DNA of 33,015 bases, from positions 1 to 33,015 of IMG/VR virus record IMGVR_UViG_3300032050_000494; one strand, 5' to 3'. This DNA is from a virus. The notes under the pieces are model-generated. The model was not told where the DNA came from. It ran no database searches and saw only the letters and a list, made by a program, of their open reading frames with translations. Within the stretch, counting starts at the first letter, position 1. Every line of letters starts with the position of its first letter. Positions 27,606-33,015 of this stretch are shown here, in pieces. The position numbers and the translations under genes were made by a program.

Positions 27606-29589
27606 GCAACCGGCAGCATATACGATGGAGAACTGTAAGTACAGCAAAAAAGAGCAGTACTTCAGATATACAGAGATACCTGACTATTTTGATGAACTAG
27701 AATATGACCCATCAGGCACTCCATTATGGACAGATAAACAATGGGATTTTATAATGAAAGAACTAGTCAAATGTCGTGATGGTCACTGGTTTTTAAATTG
27801 TGGTACACCTACTTATATCACCGGCAAATACTATTACTTCCTAAACTACTTTACACTTGAAAATGGAGATAAGCCACAATACAGGGATTGCGACAGAAGA
27901 TGGTATTTGTTCCTAGATTACTGCGAAAAGTCTTCTAATGTGCTTGGTGTAATACGCGTTAAATCACGTCGTGAAGGTGCTACATCGCAAGCATCTTCCA
28001 ATATGCTGTATACAGCCACTACTACCGAACAAGCAAAATGTGGTATTGTTTCCAAAACAGGGGACGATGCCAAGTCTGTATTTAAAGAGATGGTAGTATA
28101 TGCTTTCAGGAACCTTCCGCTGTTTATGAAACCTGATATATCAGCAGGTGATGACCCAGAAAAGATACTGAGGTTTATGAAACAGGTATCAAGGGTTAAG
28201 AAAAAACAGCAGACATCTATTAAGGAAAAGCCAGAAGGGTTGAACTCTCAGATAGACTTTAAAAATACAAAACTAAACAGTTATGATTCCAAAAGAAATA
28301 CAAGGATACTTATAGATGAGGGAGGTAAATTCCCGACAGATGTTCCTATCCAAAGGTACTGGTCTATTGTAAGAAAGACGCTAGAAAAGGGTAGTCGTAA
28401 AGTTGGTTTTGCAGAACTTCCATCTACTGTTAATAAGCTGAAAGATGGTGGTGCAGGATATAAAATATTATGGAATGAATCCAATCAGTTGCTCCATAAG
28501 ACAACTCCTTCTGGATTATATAGATACTTTAAGCCGGCATACGATGGGTATGAGGGATTTATTGATAAATATGGAATATCTGTAATAGATGCCCCTACTA
28601 AAGACCAGGAGAAGTTTTTGCAAGAGACTACTACGCTTACTTTAGATGAGATACGTATGGGGGCTAAGGAGTATTTGCGTCAGCGTATTGATAAGATAGA
28701 GGACGATGAGATGAGGCTTGAGGAGAAGCGTATGATGCCATTTAGCGAAGAGGAGGCTTTTGCTGCTGATGAATCCGAATCTTTCTTTAATATTCAGTTG
28801 ATTAGACAGCAATTGGAATACTTAAAAGATAACCGGCCATCCATGAGAAGGATTACTTTTGGATGGGATGAAAAGAATAAGGTTGACTATAGGGATGACC
28901 CAAATGGTAAATGGATGCTGTTAAAACAACCTAGGTTTCCAAATAGTATTGTCTTTGATGATTCAGGAAAGAAACCGGCAAATACGCATCAGTATAAAAT
29001 AGGAGTTGACCCATTTGCGTCTACTATTATTGTTGGAAAAGGCTCTAATGGTGTTATAGTGGTATATGAGCAGTACGACCCTACCGACCCAGAGAATACT
29101 GGTATGCCAGTAGCTTTATATGTAGGAAGGCCAAAAACAAAGAATCTGTTCCATACGGAGGTGCTTATGGCTTGCCATTACTTTGGGTGTAAGGCTACCT
29201 ATGAAAATGCGAATGACGACTATTTTGAATGGTTTATAGATAAAGGACATAAGAACTTTATTACTAAAACACCCAAGTCTGTACTTGACCCCAATAGAAA
29301 GGGTAAGTCTGTTCAGACGTGGGGGGTATCTCCAAAGGACCCATTCTCTTTAAATAAACAGCTAGAACTGGCTCAGTTTTGGGTGGATAATTACTCTCAT
29401 AAGATGTTCTTCAAAGAGATATTTGAGGATATGCTAGAGTATGACCATTTCAGCAGAACTAAGTCGGATATTACTGTTGCTTTTATGATTGCTCTTGTTG
29501 CTGCGGCAGGTGATGTACGAAATGTGTTGAAAGAAAAGAAGGAGTCTGTGGGCTTCGTTCAGACGTACGACATAAGTAACATAAGATAG
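27553..29589 (+). CDS. terL: Terminase large subunit
   Basis: 678 residues. The ATPase part has a deviant Walker A KSRREGATS (137-145), in which the lysine comes at the front, as in the lambda gpA type, and a Walker B ILIDE (252-256). The RNase H-like nuclease follows in the C-terminal half, with IGVDPF as first acidic strand and later acidic residues (ENANDDYFEW, DMLEYDHFSRTKSDI). It cuts and pumps DNA into the prohead through the portal. It overlaps the upstream gene by 53 nt and is followed by a promoter and the portal gene. The length is typical for a large terminase of this phage group. Confidence 0.88.
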   Translation: MQKNESVSLYGIEYQLPKQPAAYTMENCKYSKKEQYFRYTEIPDYFDELEYDPSGTPLWTDKQWDFIMKELVKCRDGHWFLNCGTPTYITGKYYYFLNYFTLENGDKPQYRDCDRRWYLFLDYCEKSSNVLGVIRVKSRREGATSQASSNMLYTATTTEQAKCGIVSKTGDDAKSVFKEMVVYAFRNLPLFMKPDISAGDDPEKILRFMKQVSRVKKKQQTSIKEKPEGLNSQIDFKNTKLNSYDSKRNTRILIDEGGKFPTDVPIQRYWSIVRKTLEKGSRKVGFAELPSTVNKLKDGGAGYKILWNESNQLLHKTTPSGLYRYFKPAYDGYEGFIDKYGISVIDAPTKDQEKFLQETTTLTLDEIRMGAKEYLRQRIDKIEDDEMRLEEKRMMPFSEEEAFAADESESFFNIQLIRQQLEYLKDNRPSMRRITFGWDEKNKVDYRDDPNGKWMLLKQPRFPNSIVFDDSGKKPANTHQYKIGVDPFASTIIVGKGSNGVIVVYEQYDPTDPENTGMPVALYVGRPKTKNLFHTEVLMACHYFGCKATYENANDDYFEWFIDKGHKNFITKTPKSVLDPNRKGKSVQTWGVSPKDPFSLNKQLELAQFWVDNYSHKMFFKEIFEDMLEYDHFSRTKSDITVAFMIALVAAAGDVRNVLKEKKESVGFVQTYDISNIR

Positions 29590-29595
29590 ATTTTG

Positions 29596-29617
29596 TATTT
29601 TTGATAAAATAATACAT
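29596..29617 (+). promoter_or_regulatory. Promoter for portal gene
   Basis: TATTTTTG (29596-29603), perfect TAnnTTTG, then AAAATAATACAT (29606-29617). The same 12-mer follows a similar box at 4457-4468. The portal TTG start is 3 nt downstream, so the mRNA leader would be very short. Confidence 0.55.
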
Positions 29618-29620
29618 AAC

Positions 29621-31978
29621 TTGACTCCGTTTTATAATCCAACATTGCAGTTTCAGCTTAACCTGGATGGCGTTTCTGATGCCGAGCTAGGTGAGAAAAT
29701 GGCGAAGTATGTTCATTCTATTACTAGTAATGAATACTTTGAGAAAAGAAACGTAGAGATAGCTAAGAACATGAAGCTGTCTACAGGAAGACAGGACATG
29801 AGAGACTATATGCAGTTTCTCAATATTGATGGTAAGCAGTCGTATGTAAATCTTGACTGGACTCCTCCAATGATTGCTCCAAAATTTATGGAAGTACTCA
29901 TTGGTGGGTTTATGAAAAGAGGTGAGAAGCCAAGATGTACAGCCGTAGACCCAGTTAGCGTAAGAAGAAAGAAGTACGATAAAGCTATGGCAGAGTTTAG
30001 AATGCTAGAGCCAGAATTTAACAAAATGGCTGACACAGCTTTAGGTACTTACAAGAATAGAGAAACATTTGAACCGGAAAGTTATGACGAGCTGGACATC
30101 TTCTTCAACGTTGATTATAGAACACCAGAAGAAATCCTCATGGAACGGGGAGCATCTATGGTTATGCAGAACAACAACTGGAACGACATCAAGCGTAACT
30201 TATTATGTCACATTAGAGATGCCGGATATGGAGTTACTTATACCAGAGCTGATGGAGATGGAACAGTAGTTGTAGAGGCAATTAATCCTATTGATTTCTT
30301 TAGTTCTTATTCAGAAAGAAACGATTTAGGAGATGCCTCTGTAATGGGGCATCGTAAGTCGATGAAACTTTATGAATTGCGTAAGCAGTTTGGAATGACA
30401 GAGGAGCAGTTGTTTGAAATAGCTAAGACATCTAAAGACTGTGTTAATCCATATACATTTAAGTGGAAGAATGAATACATGAATCCGGGCTCCCGGCCTT
30501 ATGACGATTACGCCATTGAGGTTCTGTTCTTTGAAGCTAAGACGGTGAGGCCAATGTTTTGGGTTGAAAAGAATCGGGAGAACCGGAAATATGTTGAAAG
30601 GAAGAAGGGAAAGCCAGAGAATGTAGGAGAGGATAAAGTTGTTATCCAAAAAGAGATGGAAGTAATATACTCAGGTGTATATCTTCCTCAATCAAATCGT
30701 TTGCTGAAGTTCCAGCCTAACAGCCCTATGATTAGACCTTCTAATCCTAAAGAGCTGTCTAAGGCTTACTTCAGCTATTCAGTATATATGCCTAATAATA
30801 TAGGCATGAACAATACTCCTCTTGCCGAAAGAATCAGTTCTTCTGTTCGTATGATTACACTTACGCACATGAAGATACAGCAGCTTTTAGCCAAGATGAG
30901 ACCATCTGGTATTGCTGTTGACATCTCCGGTCTTAAGGAGGTAGATTTAGGGCAAGGGCAAGTTAAACCTCTTGAGATTCAAAGAGTTTACGACCAAACA
31001 GGTAATATTTATTATAATAGTGTAGATGAAGACGGAGAAAGAAGGAACTTGCCAATTAATGAATTACCTAATATTGGTAACATTAACCAAATCAATGCAG
31101 CTATACAGGTTTACAATTTCTATGTGGCTAAGATTCGTGATGAGGTAGGAATTAATGAATACAGGGAAGGTTCAAGCGTTAATCCTAAAATGGGATTAGG
31201 TGTGCTTCAATCTCAAATTCGTGAATCTAACAATGCTACTGATTTTATCTATGACTCTTATTTGGAGATATGTGAGCAAACGATTACGAAAATAGGAATA
31301 CTACTACATGATTCTGTTGTGTATGGAGGAAAGGCTTATAGAGAATATTTTAGTAATGCAGAGCTTGGTGGAATGTATTTTGACTTCAAGCTAGAGATGC
31401 TTCCTGATGATGTAGAAAAGGCTTATGTGGAATCAATGATTAATACAGCTATGCAAGCAGGAATGATTGATTTTGACGATGCTTTTAAAATTAGAAGGAT
31501 TGATAACGTTAAGTTACAGGAACTGTTTCTGTCAAGAGCTAAGGAAAAAAAGATGCAAACAGAAATGCAGAAGGCGCAGCAGAACTCTGAGATGAATGCT
31601 CAGATACAGGAGCGTTCAGCGCAAGCTAAAATGCAGGCAGATGCGGCTATTGAAGAAGCTAAGGCTAAGTATCAAATGATGATTGAACAGACTTCATCAA
31701 GATATAAAGATGATGAAAATACTCAAAAATTTGTACATGAAGTTTTGCTAACATCCTATAAAGAAGGTAAGCCTCTTGATGGCTATGTAAAGGGTATTGT
31801 TGATGAGTATTTAATGAAAAAACAACAGCAAGCTCAAGCTGAAGCAGAAATGGTAGCTCAACAACAAGAGCAAATAGCTAAACAACAGCTTATTCAACAA
31901 GGAATAGACCCTCAAGAAGTTATAAATCAAGGTAGAATGGAGCAGGAGCAATTAGCGAAAATGTTTGGAGGACAATAA
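29621..31978 (+). CDS. Portal protein, TTG start
   Basis: 785 residues. The only usable start is TTG at 29621 (upstream frame closes at 29582; the first ATG would remove 26 residues). The order fits a large portal: N-terminal GEKMAKYVHSITSNEYF, KFMEVLIGGFMKRGEKPRCT, central GVTYTRADGDGTVVVEAINP, GDASVMGHRKSMKLYELRKQ, then RISSSVRMITLTHMKIQQLL and EVGINEYREGSSVNPKMGLG. Residues about 640-785 are Gln/Glu/Ala-rich coiled coil (MQKAQQNSEMNAQIQERSAQ). The ring of portal subunits forms the DNA channel and docks terminase. Its position right after terL supports the call. Confidence 0.8.
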   Translation: MTPFYNPTLQFQLNLDGVSDAELGEKMAKYVHSITSNEYFEKRNVEIAKNMKLSTGRQDMRDYMQFLNIDGKQSYVNLDWTPPMIAPKFMEVLIGGFMKRGEKPRCTAVDPVSVRRKKYDKAMAEFRMLEPEFNKMADTALGTYKNRETFEPESYDELDIFFNVDYRTPEEILMERGASMVMQNNNWNDIKRNLLCHIRDAGYGVTYTRADGDGTVVVEAINPIDFFSSYSERNDLGDASVMGHRKSMKLYELRKQFGMTEEQLFEIAKTSKDCVNPYTFKWKNEYMNPGSRPYDDYAIEVLFFEAKTVRPMFWVEKNRENRKYVERKKGKPENVGEDKVVIQKEMEVIYSGVYLPQSNRLLKFQPNSPMIRPSNPKELSKAYFSYSVYMPNNIGMNNTPLAERISSSVRMITLTHMKIQQLLAKMRPSGIAVDISGLKEVDLGQGQVKPLEIQRVYDQTGNIYYNSVDEDGERRNLPINELPNIGNINQINAAIQVYNFYVAKIRDEVGINEYREGSSVNPKMGLGVLQSQIRESNNATDFIYDSYLEICEQTITKIGILLHDSVVYGGKAYREYFSNAELGGMYFDFKLEMLPDDVEKAYVESMINTAMQAGMIDFDDAFKIRRIDNVKLQELFLSRAKEKKMQTEMQKAQQNSEMNAQIQERSAQAKMQADAAIEEAKAKYQMMIEQTSSRYKDDENTQKFVHEVLLTSYKEGKPLDGYVKGIVDEYLMKKQQQAQAEAEMVAQQQEQIAKQQLIQQGIDPQEVINQGRMEQEQLAKMFGGQ

Positions 31979-31990
31979 AAATTAAATACA

Positions 31991-32230
31991 ATGCCTTTAA
32001 AAAAGAAATCAGCAAAAAGCGAAATAACCTTTAATTTAGACGAGGTAGCTAAATTTATGGCTATATATAAGGCCATGAAAGAAATGGGGATGATGAAGGA
32101 GGATGAAGATGAGAAGGAAGAGGATGAAGAGGAGATGGATTCAGAAGAGAATGGTAAAAAAGGTGGAATGATGATTGTAATTGCGCCTGGGGATATGAAG
32201 AAGCCTAAAATGATGAAAAAATCTAAGTAA
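31991..32230 (+). CDS. Small acidic-basic hypothetical virion-region protein
   Basis: 79 residues. A basic start (PLKKKSAKSEITFNLDEVAK) and a helix (FMAIYKAMKEMGMMK) are followed by a Glu/Asp run (EDEDEKEEDEEEMDSEENGK), then a hydrophobic GGMMIVIAP and a basic end. Low-complexity acidic proteins downstream of the portal may be scaffold- or DNA-mimic-type factors; not recognised. It starts 12 nt after the portal stop. Confidence 0.45.
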   Translation: MPLKKKSAKSEITFNLDEVAKFMAIYKAMKEMGMMKEDEDEKEEDEEEMDSEENGKKGGMMIVIAPGDMKKPKMMKKSK

Positions 32231-32231
32231 G

Positions 32232-32525
32232 ATGCCATTTGTAAAAAAAGATTCAAGACTCGAAAGAGCAGGAGTATCAGGATATAATAAACCTAAGCGT
32301 ACTCCTAACCATCCAAAGAAGTCTCACATTGTAGTTGCTAAAGAAGGTGACAAAGTAAAAACGATACGCTTTGGTGAGCAAGGTGCTGAAACAGCAGGCA
32401 AACCTAAAGAAGGAGAATCTGAAAGAATGAAGAAGAAAAGAGCATCGTTTAAAGCAAGACATGGAAGAAATATTGCTAAAGGTAGGATGAGCGCAGCCTA
32501 CTGGGCTAACAGAGTTAAATGGTAA
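32232..32525 (+). CDS. DUF6321-type small basic phage protein
   Basis: 97 residues with the family pattern SRLERAGVSGYNKPKRTPNH, PKKSHIVVAKEGDKVKTIRF, GEQG, ASFKARHGRNIAKGRMSAAY and WANRVKW at the end. These match my memory of DUF6321, found in many phages next to DUF5872, sometimes fused. High charge and position among structural genes suggest nucleic-acid or virion association; function is unknown. It is separated by 1 nt from the previous stop and 3 nt from the next start. Confidence 0.7.
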   Translation: MPFVKKDSRLERAGVSGYNKPKRTPNHPKKSHIVVAKEGDKVKTIRFGEQGAETAGKPKEGESERMKKKRASFKARHGRNIAKGRMSAAYWANRVKW

Positions 32526-32528
32526 TTT

Positions 32529-32918
32529 ATGAGTACTGCTACAAAAACTAATCCAGGTCTTTGGAAAAGAATAGTTTCATCTGTTAAAAGCGGAAGTAAA
32601 GGTGGAGACCCAGGTGAGTGGTCAGCTCGCAAAGCACAGATAGCTGTCAAAAGATATAAAGACGCAGGTGGCGGATATAAAGGCGCTAAGTCAGAATCTA
32701 ACAGCTTATCTAAATGGAGCAAGCAGGAATGGACTACCTCATCAGGAAAACCATCTGAAGGTAAACGCAGATATTTACCTAAAGCTGCATGGAAAGCATT
32801 ATCTTCATCTGAGAAAGCGGCTACTAATAAAGCAAAAGCAGAAGGCAACAAAGCAGGTAAGCAATTTGTGAGCCAACCAAAATCTGTAGCTAAAAAGACA
32901 GCAAGATTCAGAAAATAA
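32529..32918 (+). CDS. DUF5872-type small basic phage protein
   Basis: 129 residues. The pattern NPGLWKRIVSSVKSGSKGGD, PGEWSARKAQIAVKRYKDAG, GGYKGAKSESNSLSKWSKQE, GKPSEGKRRYLPKAAWKALS is that of DUF5872. The C-terminal part is Lys/Ala-rich (SSSEKAATNKAKAEGNKAGK), like a histone-like tail. It pairs with the DUF6321-type gene 3 nt upstream, an arrangement seen in many phages, some as one fused protein. Role unknown, possibly DNA- or virion-associated. Confidence 0.7.
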   Translation: MSTATKTNPGLWKRIVSSVKSGSKGGDPGEWSARKAQIAVKRYKDAGGGYKGAKSESNSLSKWSKQEWTTSSGKPSEGKRRYLPKAAWKALSSSEKAATNKAKAEGNKAGKQFVSQPKSVAKKTARFRK

Positions 32919-32919
32919 C

Positions 32920-32927
32920 TATCTTCG
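32920..32927 (+). promoter_or_regulatory. Weak promoter-like box before right-edge gene
   Basis: TATCTTCG is one base from the TATCTTTG octamer used by the three other promoters of this window. It lies in the 31-nt gap, 22 nt before the ATG at 32950. A low-confidence call. Confidence 0.25.
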
Positions 32928-32949
32928 TAATTAATAAAAACAAAGTAAA

Positions 32950-33015
32950 ATGAAAGCAAAAAAGAATCCAGGATTCAAAGCTGTACAGAAAGGTATAGCA
33001 AAGAAACAAGGTATT
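32950..33015 (+). CDS. Small basic phage protein, 3' end cut off
   Basis: The visible 22 residues read MKAKKNPGFKAVQKGIAKKQ then GI. The KNPGFKAVQKxIAKKxG start is that of short Lys/Ala-rich phage proteins found with the DUF5872/DUF6321 genes. The frame is open at the right edge. The leader is A-rich (AAAAACAAAGTAAA-ATG). Confidence 0.6.
   Translation, partial: MKAKKNPGFKAVQKGIAKKQGI

Noticed and set aside
31927-32256. Minus-strand frame of 109 codons, Ser/Phe-rich
   Set aside because: Shadow of the acidic GAx-rich repeats of the gene at 31991-32230; the Ser/Phe runs are simply the complement of Glu/Asp/Lys codons.

Overview
The window is part of a tailed bacteriophage genome that almost certainly infects a Bacteroidetes host. 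The evidence is the AT-rich composition, several noncoding copies of the Bacteroidetes promoter box TAnnTTTG, A-rich leaders without Shine-Dalgarno sites, a BT4734-type primase-helicase, and lipoprotein-type lysis and envelope proteins. No integrase, tRNA gene, CRISPR array or insertion sequence was seen. Large terminase and portal genes point to a virulent-type dsDNA phage. The portal and terminase are of the size seen in crAss-like and other Bacteroidetes phages, but I cannot place the phage in a genus by eye.

Layout. (1) 1-8445, rightward: the end of the tail module (small tail proteins and two paralogous beta-helix tail proteins), then a lysis and membrane module (holin candidates, unimolecular spanin, GH19 endolysin) that also holds a DEDD exonuclease. 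(2) 8505-23099, leftward with one exception: early genes. They include a RusA resolvase, PDDEXK nuclease, two proteins resembling DnaA domain IV, primase-helicase, SSB-like protein, RecE/DUF3799-type exonuclease, Rad52-type annealing protein, an orphan winged-helix regulator and a GP88-family protein. Many small hypothetical proteins accompany them, at least six being membrane or lipoprotein micro-proteins of under 60 residues. A basic gene at 18255-18518 runs against this operon from its own promoter. (3) 23100-24295: a 1.2 kb gene-free divergent control region with promoters facing both ways, an AT-rich palindrome and many TAACAGC repeats; it is a candidate origin and switch region. (4) 24296-33015, rightward late genes: a secreted small protein, tail fibre, tandem GroES-like protein, winged-helix protein (possible small terminase), large terminase, portal and small basic or acidic virion-associated proteins, running off the right edge.

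The simplest reading is a circularly permuted genome with two transcription arms that diverge at about 23.2-24.2 kb and converge at about 8.45-8.5 kb. The right edge would continue through capsid and tail genes back to the left edge. The early arm supplies replication (primase-helicase, SSB, DnaA-like HTH proteins) and recombination (exonuclease, Rad52-type annealer, RusA). The late arm supplies packaging, virion and lysis.

The most interesting unexplained signals are: an apparently complete small structured RNA gene at 16292-16388 (minus strand) with promoter box, nested hairpin and terminator; the repeat-rich control region; a GCGC-rich, hairpin-rich island at about 22.0-23.1 kb; an early gene whose only plausible start is AUU; a conserved A-rich leader before many early genes; and a discoidin domain inserted into one of two paralogous tail proteins.
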